A stretch of DNA of 56,901 nt, taken from contig JAGCWD010000111.1 in the NCBI GenBank assembly GCA_017962025.1, positions 1 to 56,901 of the forward strand. The letters run 5' to 3'. The notes beneath the pieces were generated by a model, which saw only the letters and a program-made list of their open reading frames with translations, was not told the origin of the DNA and did not search any database. Both the position numbers and the translations under genes were made by a program. Origin of the DNA: Bacteroidales bacterium (GTDB lineage Bacteria; Bacteroidota; Bacteroidia; Bacteroidales; UBA932). This document shows positions 10,101 to 18,502 of the stretch, in pieces. Position 1 is the stretch's first letter, and every line of letters starts with the position of its first letter.

Positions 10101-10275
10101 CTTCGGCAGCAAGGCCGGGAATCTGGGTGACTACATGGACTGTCACATCGGCTATGTCAGGATAAGCATCTATGGAAAGCCTTGTCCATGAATAGATGCC
10201 AAATAGACATAATACGAAGAATATGGAAGCTACAAGCCATCTTCGCTTGAGCAGGTACTTGAAGAAAGAATCCAT
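7168..10275 (-). CDS. Heavy-metal efflux RND transporter, CusA/CzcA family
   Basis: At 1035 residues it has the length and topology of HME-RND pumps: one N-terminal TM (about 12-30), a large periplasmic loop, six TMs (about 340-485), a second loop and five final TMs. The proton-relay signature in TM4 reads D397-F-G-I-L-V-D403-G-A-I-V-M-M-E410, matching the DFG...VDGA...E motif of CzcA/CusA rather than drug-type RND pumps. It exports metal ions across the envelope in exchange for protons. Residues that would separate copper/silver from zinc/cobalt/cadmium cannot be assigned confidently by eye. It starts five bases after the adaptor gene and overlaps the exit-duct gene. Confidence 0.93.
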   Translation of the reverse strand: MDSFFKYLLKRRWLVASIFFVLCLFGIYSWTRLSIDAYPDIADVTVHVVTQIPGLAAEEIEQQITIPLERALNGIPSLSMMRAKNSFGLSLIMLVFEDGTDDYWARQRVKECIGDVELPYGAVPELNPLTSPTGEIYRYVLIGDPSVSLRELSDLNQWTVIPALKQIQGVADVSNFGGLTTQYQIEIDPAALAAYDLSLDEVTEALERNNSNAGGSRISVGDVSYVIRGIGQVTDLEDMGGIVVKNDDGVPVFLRDLGTLKYGNLERKGILGYVDDNTSFSDGVEGIVQMLRYQNPSKVLDRVHEVVDDLNENVLPEGVRVKMFLDRTELVGTTLHTVQHTLLFGMLLVIAILLLFLGSPLSALAVAITIPIALLFAFILMHLTGIPANLLSLGAIDFGILVDGAIVMMETVLKLREEDTSKPLYGDSVVSHVKEVARPIFFSTLIIIMAYLPLFTFERIEKKLFTPMAYTVGYALLGALSVALILIPGISYAIYRKPRKVFRNKFIERLTVRYKGLTSTLLQKPKSVFTTMGVILAAVIVMVITVGKDFLPNLDEGGIWIQAQTPPGISLEKSSSMADELRNTLKNEFEEVTYVMTQVGRDDAGSEEFTSSHIEVCVGLKPYSQWKFGKTKEDLVAEMSERIARMPGYTVGFSQPIIDMVMDQIAGSHSDLAMKVYGEDLDEARRIAEEVREVISGIKGAEDVVIDQEPPLPQLKIKVDREKVAYYGIGVADVSDLIETAIGGRAVSQVFVGSKVYDVICRFKEDSRDTPEKIAALPLVTASGSRIPLSAVAEVTTELGASTIAREMGKRHLTVRVNLRGKDLSTFLHEADDKIARDVSYDHSNFSLKWDGQFENQNRAYSRLAIIIPFVLALMFLMLFWAFGYFRQAALLISLLPLALFGGLLALNVRGMTFNVSSAVGFIALFGLTIQNGVIMISHINSIRRKGMPLYDAVVEGASHRLRPVLMTATVAVLGLLPASLATGVGSDVQRPLATVIVYGLLFSTIITLFILPTLYYLMEKCVEMKPKKDNEEDF

Positions 10276-10280
10276 GGCTT

Positions 10281-11384
10281 CTAACGGCTAAGATAGATGC
10301 CACCGTCGGCAATGATCGTCTCTCCTTCATCAAGACCTTCCAGGACAAGCATCTGACCGGCGTCCAGGCTTTCCAGCCGGACAGGCCGCTTCTCAAAGGT
10401 CAGGCCTTCTTCCAGGACATAGACGAACGGATGCTCTTTGCCCTGGAATGCTGCGGTGGAGGGAATGACTATCGCATCCTTGTCCTTGACCGCGAATCGG
10501 GCCGACACGAACATGCCAGGCTTCAGGGCCTTTTCGGGGTTGGAACACTCTATCACGACAGGAATAGTGCGGGTCTTGTCATCAAGGATATCTCCGACAT
10601 AGAAGATATTCCCTGTTATCTGGTCCCCAGAAGGAAGTATCACAGAAGCCTCCTGTCCCTTGGCCAAATTGCGGACGGAACCCTCCCTTACGTTGGCAGT
10701 TACCCAAACCCTGGAAAGATCGGCCACGGACACAGGCGGTTCAGAATCATCTGAGAGTATCTGGCCGAGTACCAGGTTGTTCTTTACAACAATGCCGGAA
10801 ATCGGCGAAATCACCCTCAGGGGCTGCCCCATTTGAACATTTGCAGGATTAACCCCGAAGACGGACAAAACCTGACGGGAAAGCGCAAGGGCAGTCTCAG
10901 CATCAGATGCCTCCCTCTTTGCATCTTCCCACTCACGCTCGGACACAACTCCGGACTCCCGGAGCGATGACTTTCGGCCGAGATTTGCAGAGGCCACCGA
11001 ATAAGCGTTGCTGCTTTCAAGATAATCCTTGACGGCTGCCATGAAATCCGGGGAAGACATTTCAAAAAGCACCTGTCCCCTGTGGACCCTGTCACCCAGA
11101 CGTACCGAAGAACGGGTCACCCTTCCGTTGAAAGGAGCACCTACTTCTGCATAGCCGTCAGGTCTTGGCGACACACTTGCCGTCACAGTGAATCCTTGAT
11201 CGACATCTTCTTTTTGCAGCCGGGTCAGTTTCAATTTACCTTCGAGTGGAGACCCCGCTTCTATCTTGACTTTGTTTCCTTCGAGGATGAATCCGGTCGA
11301 CGACTCTCCGTCGTTACTTTTTCCGGCCCTGCATCCACACAATACCGATGCTACGAGCATCAGCGCGATATAATTGTATTTCAT
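10281..11384 (-). CDS. RND periplasmic adaptor (membrane fusion) lipoprotein, CusB/CzcB-like
   Basis: A lipoprotein signal with LCGC (Cys18) is followed by the MFP architecture. A lipoyl half-motif (AEVGAPFNGRVTRSSVRLGDRVHRGQVL) leads into a helical hairpin (~residues 110-170) and a second lipoyl half (ISPISGIVVKNNLVLGQIL). A beta-barrel domain (VWVTANVREGSVRNLAKGQ) and a membrane-proximal domain ending in GLDEGETIIADGGIYLS complete it. It bridges the inner-membrane pump to the exit duct. It is the second gene of the run, 57 bases after a small His/Cys-rich secreted protein and five bases before the pump gene. No separate CusF-like domain is fused to it. Confidence 0.9.
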   Translation of the reverse strand: MKYNYIALMLVASVLCGCRAGKSNDGESSTGFILEGNKVKIEAGSPLEGKLKLTRLQKEDVDQGFTVTASVSPRPDGYAEVGAPFNGRVTRSSVRLGDRVHRGQVLFEMSSPDFMAAVKDYLESSNAYSVASANLGRKSSLRESGVVSEREWEDAKREASDAETALALSRQVLSVFGVNPANVQMGQPLRVISPISGIVVKNNLVLGQILSDDSEPPVSVADLSRVWVTANVREGSVRNLAKGQEASVILPSGDQITGNIFYVGDILDDKTRTIPVVIECSNPEKALKPGMFVSARFAVKDKDAIVIPSTAAFQGKEHPFVYVLEEGLTFEKRPVRLESLDAGQMLVLEGLDEGETIIADGGIYLSR

Positions 11385-11441
11385 GTTGTTTTGCTGGTTC
11401 GTTTATGATAATTACTTGCACCTGATAAGGCGCGTATAACA

Positions 11442-11807
11442 TCACACCAGCGAAGGAGGTCCCCTGAGAGAAAGGGTACTTGAATGATCCGCAAAGACTT
11501 CAGGAACAGTTTCTCCCTGGAAAACATACTCAAGGACATCGAATCTCTCCAGATGGGTTTCAGGAATGATGCCGGCGGTGCAGTCTGAGTGGCAGATGAT
11601 GTCAAGGATCTGTATCTGCCCAGAAGTGTGCCCTCCATCGGAATTGCCCGCAGTATGCGTTTTCCAATAGACGTGGGAGTGAACGATCGATGAGCCTCCA
11701 ATCTTGTGGCAATGCCAGAACATGGTGGCATTGGCATAATTGAAAAGCATCATGACTACGAAAGCAATAGTCAGGATATTCCTTGATCTGTTGTTCCTAC
11801 GAATCAT
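11442..11807 (-). CDS. Small exported His/Cys-rich protein at the head of the metal-efflux operon
   Basis: A 121-residue protein starting at ATG 11807. An N-terminal hydrophobic segment (ILTIAFVVMMLFNYANA) looks like a signal peptide or anchor. The remainder is dense in potential metal ligands: W31-H32-C33-H34, H43-S-H45, H51, H60, C72-H73-S-D-C76, H85 and H108. I do not recognise the family. Its place as first gene of a Cus/Czc-type operon and its ligand content suggest a periplasmic metal chaperone, buffer or sensor, but this is inference. The same frame stays open upstream to 12233, but that part is antisense to the activase gene and has no coding character. A weak -7-like TATCTTTA lies at 11817-11824, nine bases upstream. 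Confidence 0.65.
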   Translation of the reverse strand: MIRRNNRSRNILTIAFVVMMLFNYANATMFWHCHKIGGSSIVHSHVYWKTHTAGNSDGGHTSGQIQILDIICHSDCTAGIIPETHLERFDVLEYVFQGETVPEVFADHSSTLSLRGPPSLV

Positions 11808-11898
11808 TTGGATTGTAAAGATAGTATTCTTATGGGAAAAAATGGAGCAATACTCGGAAAAATGAGTTATATTCGTATAATCTGCGCCACATTTTACG

Positions 11899-12657
11899 AT
11901 GACAACTGGAACTATCTTCAGCATAGAGGAATTCGCAATCCATGACGGCCCCGGAATACGAACCACTGTTTTCCTTAAGGGTTGTCCCCTGCGTTGTACA
12001 TGGTGCCATAATCCCGAGGGACAGGGTTTCGAACCCGAAACGATGGTGAAAAAGGGAGAGAAAAGCGTCTGCGGGGAAAGGATATCCCCGGAAAAGCTTG
12101 TCGCCAAACTGCTGAGGAACGAAGAGATCTTCAAGATGAACGGAGGTGGAGTGACTTTCACCGGCGGAGAACCGCTATCCCAGGCGCAATTCCTGCTGGA
12201 AGTGCTTGAAAAACTCGGCGGAAGGATCCACACCGCGATTGAGACAAGCGGTTATGCCCCAAAGGAAGTATTCAGGAAGGTTACCGATAAGGTTGACCTT
12301 GTCATGATGGACATAAAGATGGTCGATCCGAAGCGGCACAGGGAGTGGACCGGGCTGAGCAATGCACTTATCCTAAGCAACCTGGAGACCTTGATCGGCT
12401 CTGGCAAGCCGTTCATTGCAAGAATTCCACTGATTCCAGGAGTCAATGACGACAGGGAGAACCTCGAAAAAACCGCAGTTCTCCTTGAAGGAGCTACCGG
12501 ACTCCAGAGGGTGGAACTCCTTCCCTACCACAAGACCGCCGGTGCGAAATACCCTATGGTCGCCCGTGAATACCTTCCCGGCTTCGACACAGAAATCCCA
12601 CCGAGGCTGGACACGGAACCGTTTGAAAAGAGAAACATAAAGACAATGATACTATGA
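11899..12657 (+). CDS. Radical SAM glycyl-radical-enzyme activating enzyme
   Basis: A 252-residue activase of the PFL-AE type. It begins with the family hallmark IEEFAIHDGPGIRTTVFLKGC and carries the radical-SAM cluster motif C29-x3-C33-x2-C36 (GCPLRCTWCHNPEG). The SAM-binding TGGEPL motif lies near residue 95, and YHKTAGAKY near the C terminus. There is no inserted ferredoxin-like bis-4Fe4S domain, so it resembles PFL-AE more than the larger dehydratase activases. It generates the glycyl radical on its partner, the gene immediately downstream, whose ATG overlaps its stop by four bases (12654-12657). It is first in the plus-strand operon ending at the terminator near 19100. Confidence 0.93.
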   Translation: MTTGTIFSIEEFAIHDGPGIRTTVFLKGCPLRCTWCHNPEGQGFEPETMVKKGEKSVCGERISPEKLVAKLLRNEEIFKMNGGGVTFTGGEPLSQAQFLLEVLEKLGGRIHTAIETSGYAPKEVFRKVTDKVDLVMMDIKMVDPKRHREWTGLSNALILSNLETLIGSGKPFIARIPLIPGVNDDRENLEKTAVLLEGATGLQRVELLPYHKTAGAKYPMVAREYLPGFDTEIPPRLDTEPFEKRNIKTMIL

Positions 12658-14723
12658 ATGAGAGACTGGATGCCCTCAGGACCTATCTGCTGAAGAAAAA
12701 GCACCATGCCTTTGTCAGGACTGCTGAAGAAGCCGGAATTGCAGGCTTGAACGAGCGTTTTGCCCGCGAAGGTACACCTGACCAGATGCGCAGCGCGATG
12801 GTCTTCTCGGAGATGATGAAGAACCAGGACCCGGTGATTCTTCCTGGCGAAAAGATTGTCTTCACCCGCACCATCAAGGATGTCCCCTTTATTTACACCG
12901 AAAAGGAATGGGAAGGTATCAAAGCCACTCATTATATCCACGAGCGCGGGACTGTCAGCAACATCAGCCCGGACTACGAGACCACCATCCGGCTTGGGCT
13001 CGGGGCACGAAAGGATGAAGTCAAGGCACGACTGGCGCAAGGGAACGCAGGGGAAGAAGGAAAGATATTCCTGGAATCAGTCCTCAAATGTATCGATTCC
13101 CTCCAGGACCTGATACTTCGATATGAGGAAACGGCTCGCGCGATAGGCGCAGAGGACACCGCAGAGGTGCTCTCCAATGTCCGCACAAAAGGTGCAGGAT
13201 CTTTCAGGGAAGCCCTTCAACTCCTTCGTATCATTCATTTCGCAATCTGGGCGGCTGACAACTACCACAACACCCTTGGCCGGTTTGACCAGTACATGTA
13301 CCCTTATTACAGACATGACATAGACAATGGCATCCTGACCCCGGGCGAGGCCTTCGACCTTCTGGAGGAATTCTTCCTGACCTGCAACAAGGACAGTGAC
13401 TTCTACCCCGGCATGCAGCAGGGGGACAACGGTCAGAGCATAGTGCTGGGTGGCAGGGATTCCGACGGCAACTATCTTTTCAACGAGCTCTCGGAAATGT
13501 GCCTGAAGGCAAGTTACGAACTCAGGCTCATCGATCCAAAGATCAACATAAGGGTTGACAGCCGCACTCCGGACGAAATCTTCGAGATGGGGTCACGGCT
13601 CACGAAAATAGGACTGGGATTTCCACAGTACAGCAACGACGACGTAGTAATCCCAGGGCTTGTAAGGAAAGGCTATTCAGAAAAGGACGCCCGGAACTAT
13701 GTGGTTGCAGCCTGCTGGGAATTCATAATCCCGAAGGTAGCGATGGACATAGTGAACATCGACGGTCTTTCCCTGGCCGCCTGCGTAAAGGACGCCCTTC
13801 CCGGACTGAAGGACTGTAAGGACTATGATGCCTTCTATTCCCTTGTCGATAAGGAGATCCGAAAGGAAGCCGACCTAATCTGTGCAAAGCATAAGGACCT
13901 TTACATGATTCCTTCTCCGATGATGTCCCTCCTGATGGACGGTACGATAGAGAGGGCAAGGGACATCTCCCTCGGCTGCAAGTATAACAATTTCGGAATA
14001 CACGGCACCGGACTCGCCACTGCAACCGACTCCCTTGCCGCTATCAGGAAATATGTCTTCGAAGAAAAAACTGTAACTCCGGAAAGGCTGCTGGCAGCTC
14101 TCAAGGCCGACTTCAAGAACGATCCAGAACTCAAGGAACTTCTCCGGAAGGAGGCTCCGAAGATGGGCCAGGACATCGATTGGGTGGATTCTATCGGCAC
14201 CGACCTGCTGGACTCCTTCGACAAAGCACTGGAAGGCAGGCATAACGAGAGGGGAGGCATCTACAGGGCAGGTACCGGAACTGCAATGTACTACATCTGG
14301 CATGCACGTGACCTTGGTGCGACACCGGACGGACGCACTGCCGAAGAGAATATCCCTGCGAACTATTCACCGAGCCTGTTCATGAAACAGAAGGGACCCA
14401 TTTCAGTGATCAAGTCATTCTCCAAGCCCCACCTCCAAAGGGTGATAAACGGAGGACCGCTGACCCTTGAATTCGACCAGACGGTCTTCAGCAACGAAGA
14501 GAGTATCCGCAAGCTGGGAATGCTGGTAAAGACATTCATCACTCTTGGAGGACACCAGCTTCAGCTCAACACCGTGAACCGCGAAGAACTCCTTGATGCA
14601 AAAGCCCATCCTGAAAACCATCGCCAGTTGATTGTCAGGGTCTGGGGTTGGAGCGGCTATTTCGTCGAACTGGACGAATGCTACCAGGACCACGTAATCA
14701 GCAGGATAGAATTCGGAGTGTAA
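12654..14723 (+). CDS. Glycyl radical enzyme (PFL/dehydratase superfamily), substrate unassigned
   Basis: A 689-residue glycyl radical enzyme. The C-terminal radical loop reads RVWG665WSGYFVEL, with Gly665 at the position of the radical glycine 25 residues from the end. The active-site cysteine lies in VVAAC354WE356FIIP. A Cys-x-Glu arrangement is typical of GRE dehydratases, lyases and decarboxylases, and unlike the adjacent Cys-Cys of pyruvate formate-lyase. The residue before the Cys is Ala and the one after is Trp, instead of the common G-C-V-E, so it is not an obvious member of the well-known glycerol, choline, propanediol, hydroxyproline or isethionate groups. It is shorter than most dehydratases. 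Co-operonic genes are its activase, a sugar symporter and an arabinofuranosidase, pointing to a sugar-derived substrate (inference). Confidence 0.9.
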   Translation: MNERLDALRTYLLKKKHHAFVRTAEEAGIAGLNERFAREGTPDQMRSAMVFSEMMKNQDPVILPGEKIVFTRTIKDVPFIYTEKEWEGIKATHYIHERGTVSNISPDYETTIRLGLGARKDEVKARLAQGNAGEEGKIFLESVLKCIDSLQDLILRYEETARAIGAEDTAEVLSNVRTKGAGSFREALQLLRIIHFAIWAADNYHNTLGRFDQYMYPYYRHDIDNGILTPGEAFDLLEEFFLTCNKDSDFYPGMQQGDNGQSIVLGGRDSDGNYLFNELSEMCLKASYELRLIDPKINIRVDSRTPDEIFEMGSRLTKIGLGFPQYSNDDVVIPGLVRKGYSEKDARNYVVAACWEFIIPKVAMDIVNIDGLSLAACVKDALPGLKDCKDYDAFYSLVDKEIRKEADLICAKHKDLYMIPSPMMSLLMDGTIERARDISLGCKYNNFGIHGTGLATATDSLAAIRKYVFEEKTVTPERLLAALKADFKNDPELKELLRKEAPKMGQDIDWVDSIGTDLLDSFDKALEGRHNERGGIYRAGTGTAMYYIWHARDLGATPDGRTAEENIPANYSPSLFMKQKGPISVIKSFSKPHLQRVINGGPLTLEFDQTVFSNEESIRKLGMLVKTFITLGGHQLQLNTVNREELLDAKAHPENHRQLIVRVWGWSGYFVELDECYQDHVISRIEFGV

Positions 14724-14750
14724 AAAACAGAAAAAACAAATATTCAGAAT

Positions 14751-16079
14751 ATGGCAAAAGTCAGAGGAAAAATGTTCTATATCGCCTTTGTCGCGTCCCT
14801 GGGAGGACTCCTCTTCGGGTTCGACACGGCGGTAATCTCGGGAGCGGAGCAGGCTATCCAGAAAATCTACAACCTGTCCAGCTTTGCCCATGGTTTTACA
14901 ATCGCGACTGCACTGATCGGAACGATTATCGGTGCATTCATCTGCGACCGGCCTTCAGAAAAGTATGGAAGAAAGAAACTGCTGATAGTCATCGCATGGC
15001 TCTATCTTATCTCCGCGATTGGAAGCGCCACTGTAGTCAACTGGTACGCCTTCATGGTCTTCCGTTTCATCGGAGGACTCGCAGTCGGAGCGTCATCAGT
15101 CGTAGGCCCCATGTACATTGCTGAGATCTCCCCTTCCGACTGGAGAGGTCGTTTCGTGGCATTCTTCCAGTTCAACATTGTTCTGGGAATAGTCCTTGCC
15201 TATTTCTCCAACTTCCTTATCAAGGGTGTTCCGCATGACTGGCAGTGGATGCTTGGAGTCGAATCGATCCCGGCCCTGGCGTTTGCACTTCTCCTTATGA
15301 CCGTTCCGGAAAGCCCGCGCTGGCTTGTCAAGAAAAACCGTCAGCCTGAAGCCAAGTCCATCCTTGGCATGATCGGCGAACCCGATGTTGATGGCGAGAT
15401 CAGGGAAATCGAAGACTCCCTTACAGCCACCGCAGATGCCGGAGACAGGCTATTCCAGAAGAAATACGCCATTCCGGTACTTATTGCCTTCCTTATCGCA
15501 ACTTTCAACCAGCTTACCGGTATCAATGCAATCCTATACTATGCTCCGAGAATATTCGAACAGTCAGGAGTCTTTGCAGAAGGAGCGATGGTACATTCGA
15601 TTATAGTAGGCCTGACGAACCTCGTCTTCACCATGCTGGGCATGTCTCTCATCGACAAGGTGGGACGCAAGCAGCTCCTCCTTGTAGGAGCGGTCGGAAT
15701 GTTCATAGCCCTGTCCATGGTCTCCATCGGCTTCAAGTACAACCTTATCCACGGCTACTATATGCTCCTCTGCCTGATGGGCTACATCGCCTTCTTCGCA
15801 ATGTCCCTGGGAGCGACCATCTGGGTAGTGATCTCCGAAGTGTTCCCGAACAGCGTCAGGGCAAAAGGCCAGATGCTCGGCAGCATGACACACTGGGTCT
15901 GGTCCGCCCTCCTGACCTGGTTCTTCCCGGTGCTCTTCAAGGACGGACGGGAATCCTTTATCTTCGGATTCTTTGCATTGATAGCCCTCGGAAGCCTGGT
16001 ATTCGCGATCAAACTGCCTGAGACAAAGGGGAAGTCGCTCGAACAGATCCAAAAAGAACTGTTAGACAAAAAGTCCTGA
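14751..16079 (+). CDS. MFS sugar:H+ symporter (XylE/AraE/GLUT-like)
   Basis: A 442-residue, 12-TM sugar porter. Family signatures are GFDTAVISG in TM1, DRPSEKYGRKK in loop 2-3, PESPRW after TM6, QLTGINAILYYAP in TM7 (the sugar-binding QQxxGxNxxxYY region), DKVGRKQLL in loop 8-9 and PETKG at the end. It should import a monosaccharide such as a pentose or hexose across the inner membrane. It lies 27 bases after the glycyl radical enzyme and one base before the GH51 gene. The likely cargo is therefore the sugar released by that arabinofuranosidase. The exact sugar is not readable from sequence. Confidence 0.92.
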   Translation: MAKVRGKMFYIAFVASLGGLLFGFDTAVISGAEQAIQKIYNLSSFAHGFTIATALIGTIIGAFICDRPSEKYGRKKLLIVIAWLYLISAIGSATVVNWYAFMVFRFIGGLAVGASSVVGPMYIAEISPSDWRGRFVAFFQFNIVLGIVLAYFSNFLIKGVPHDWQWMLGVESIPALAFALLLMTVPESPRWLVKKNRQPEAKSILGMIGEPDVDGEIREIEDSLTATADAGDRLFQKKYAIPVLIAFLIATFNQLTGINAILYYAPRIFEQSGVFAEGAMVHSIIVGLTNLVFTMLGMSLIDKVGRKQLLLVGAVGMFIALSMVSIGFKYNLIHGYYMLLCLMGYIAFFAMSLGATIWVVISEVFPNSVRAKGQMLGSMTHWVWSALLTWFFPVLFKDGRESFIFGFFALIALGSLVFAIKLPETKGKSLEQIQKELLDKKS

Positions 16080-16080
16080 C

Positions 16081-18483
16081 ATGAAAAAAACTCTCTTCAT
16101 TTGTATCGCATTGGCTACATTCTGTGTCGGAGCTGCCGCCCAGGACAGGATCTCGGTCGATCCAGGCAAAGTGATCAACCATGTCAGTCCCCTCCTCTAC
16201 GGATCCGGAATGGAAGATGTCAACCATGAAGTCTATGGAGGAATATACAACCAGAGGATCTTCGGAGAAAGCTTCGAGGAAGGGGCAAAGGTGACCGGGA
16301 TCACCGGATTCACCCGATTCGATTCAATGTGGCACGGAGTAGGAGACCGCGTCTATCCTACTGTCAACAACGTTTCATCCAAACTGATGATGAACCAGCC
16401 GGAAACGGGAACCGGGAAGGTAGCGGTGGACATCAGGTTCGAAAGCATCCGTCCCGGCACGGCAGGACTGTTCCTTCACGCATCAAACGCAAAGGAAGGA
16501 CCCGAGAACATCAAGGCCTACGAATTCGGCATCTCTGCTGTCGGCAACCGTTTCACCCTATGGAAGGTTGACGGAGGAAGGCAGGAAATCGGGAAGGTCA
16601 ACCTCCGCTTCGACCCTTGGGAATGGCACCGCCTCGAAATCGATTTCAAGGGAAGCAGTTTCAAGGTTTCATTGGACGGAGAACTGATCTTCGTCGCCAC
16701 GGACCATGAGAGCCCGTTCACCAAAGGTCAGATAGGACTTCGGACACGTGATGCCGACGCTTCATTCCGTAATCTCCGCCTAGAAGACGGGAACGGCGAC
16801 AGGATCATTCCGCTCAACCGTGAAAGCGAGTTCGAGGTCAGCTCCATGTGGAGGCCATATGCAGCAGGAGCAACTGACTTTTCCTTCGCCCTGGACCGTG
16901 AGGAGCCCTACAATGGTGATCAGTGCCAGGTGATTGAGAACCGTGGCAAGGGCAGGGTCGGAGTCACCAACATGAGCCTCAACCATTGGGGTATAGGAAT
17001 AAAGAAAGGACAGGTGTTCAAAGGAGACTTCTTCGCCAAAGGAAATGCCGGGAGCATCTGGGTGGCACTTCAGGACGAGGAAGGAACGAAGGAATATGCC
17101 CGCACAAAGATAGGGACCGTCTCCGGAGGATGGAAGAAACATTCCTTCACCCTGAAGTCAAATGCCACTGATCCCAAGTCACGTTTCGCAATCTACATCG
17201 AAGGCAAGGGAAAGGTCATGCTGGACCAGGTGACCTTGATGGGCACCGGAACTGACCTCTACAAGGGTTATCCTTTCAGGGCAGACATCGCCCAGGGTCT
17301 TGTTGAAGAAGGCCTGACATTCTTACGTTACGGTGGTTCCATGACCAATGCCAAGGAATATTCATTCAAGCAGATGACAGGTCCCCGTGACAAGCGCCAG
17401 CCCTACAGGGGACAGTGGTACCACTTCTCCACCAACGGTTTCGGAATAGTCGAATTCGTCCAGGTGGCCGAAGCCTGCGGCTTCACTCCCTCTTTTGCGA
17501 TAAACATGGAAGAAGAGCCCGAGACTGTGGCCTTCATGGTGGAATACCTTAACAGAGGTGCTGACACCGAGGGAGGACGCCAAAGGATAGCCGACGGACA
17601 TCCAGAACCCTATGGGGTAAAGTATATAGAACTAGGCAACGAGGAGTGTATTTTCTGGACCATCAAGGAGAACTACCAGCACTACATCGACCGTTTCAAC
17701 ATTCTGGCCGACGCCATGCTTAAGGTGGATCCTTCCCTTGAACTCGTCTGCTCGGCATGGTGGAGGACCGATCTCAAGCCACTGATGGAGATGGTTTTCA
17801 AGGGGATAGACGGCAAGGCCGCATGGTGGGACCTCCACACAACGACGGATTCCTTTGCCGCGGCACTCAGGGTTGACCCTACCCTGGATCAGATGAAGGA
17901 ATGGTTCCTGGAGTGGAATCCCAACACCAAAATGAGGATAGCCATCTTCGAAGAGAACGGTGCGACACACAATGTTGAGAGGATGCTAGGACATGTGGTA
18001 AACCAGAACGCAGTGCGCAGGCACGGAGACTGGGTGCTTACATCAAGCGCAGCCAATGCCCTGGAACCTTATCTACAGAACGACAACGCCTGGAACCAGG
18101 GTCAGGTCTTCTTCACTCCATCGCAGGTCTGGGGAATGCCCCCGTTCCACGCCCAGAAGATGGCCTCTTCACACCACCAGAACAACCTCGTTGAATGCAA
18201 GGTGGAAGGAGGGCTTGATATCACCGCCACCGTCAGCGATGACGGGAACTGTGTCGTCCTCCACATAGTCAACCTGGAGAACAGGGAAAGACCTGTTCAG
18301 GTGGATCTGAAAGGATTCGGAAATCCTTCTTCTATTAAGGAAATATCCCTTAGCGGAGGCCTTAAGGACGTTAATTCTCCCGCCGAACCATTAAAGATTT
18401 CACCGATTGAACGCAAACTTGACAATCTCGGCTCGGTCTTTGCTAAACCATATTCATACACACTGGTAGAAGTGCGTAAGTAA
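16081..18483 (+). CDS. Exported alpha-L-arabinofuranosidase, GH51 with inserted lectin-like domain
   Basis: An 800-residue secreted enzyme with signal peptide MKKTLFICIALATFCVGAAA. The GH51 N-terminal start (ISPLLYG-like VSPLLYGSGMEDVNHEVYGG) is followed at about residues 85-240 by a concanavalin/DUF1080-like laminin-G insert. A carbohydrate-binding-like beta-sandwich follows (about 255-390), and then the TIM barrel. The acid/base is Glu521 in LGNE521E and the nucleophile is probably Glu625 in IFEE625N. It removes arabinofuranosyl side chains from arabinan or arabinoxylan. The start is one base after the transporter stop, so expression is tightly coupled with uptake and the glycyl radical enzyme. 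Confidence 0.88.
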   Translation: MKKTLFICIALATFCVGAAAQDRISVDPGKVINHVSPLLYGSGMEDVNHEVYGGIYNQRIFGESFEEGAKVTGITGFTRFDSMWHGVGDRVYPTVNNVSSKLMMNQPETGTGKVAVDIRFESIRPGTAGLFLHASNAKEGPENIKAYEFGISAVGNRFTLWKVDGGRQEIGKVNLRFDPWEWHRLEIDFKGSSFKVSLDGELIFVATDHESPFTKGQIGLRTRDADASFRNLRLEDGNGDRIIPLNRESEFEVSSMWRPYAAGATDFSFALDREEPYNGDQCQVIENRGKGRVGVTNMSLNHWGIGIKKGQVFKGDFFAKGNAGSIWVALQDEEGTKEYARTKIGTVSGGWKKHSFTLKSNATDPKSRFAIYIEGKGKVMLDQVTLMGTGTDLYKGYPFRADIAQGLVEEGLTFLRYGGSMTNAKEYSFKQMTGPRDKRQPYRGQWYHFSTNGFGIVEFVQVAEACGFTPSFAINMEEEPETVAFMVEYLNRGADTEGGRQRIADGHPEPYGVKYIELGNEECIFWTIKENYQHYIDRFNILADAMLKVDPSLELVCSAWWRTDLKPLMEMVFKGIDGKAAWWDLHTTTDSFAAALRVDPTLDQMKEWFLEWNPNTKMRIAIFEENGATHNVERMLGHVVNQNAVRRHGDWVLTSSAANALEPYLQNDNAWNQGQVFFTPSQVWGMPPFHAQKMASSHHQNNLVECKVEGGLDITATVSDDGNCVVLHIVNLENRERPVQVDLKGFGNPSSIKEISLSGGLKDVNSPAEPLKISPIERKLDNLGSVFAKPYSYTLVEVRK

Positions 18484-18502
18484 ACAATTCTTATTTAAAA
18501 AA

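Noticed and set aside
11808..12233. N-terminal extension of the His/Cys-rich protein to 263 residues
   Set aside because: The extra part overlaps the radical-SAM activase in antisense and precedes a clean ATG plus hydrophobic signal at 11807.
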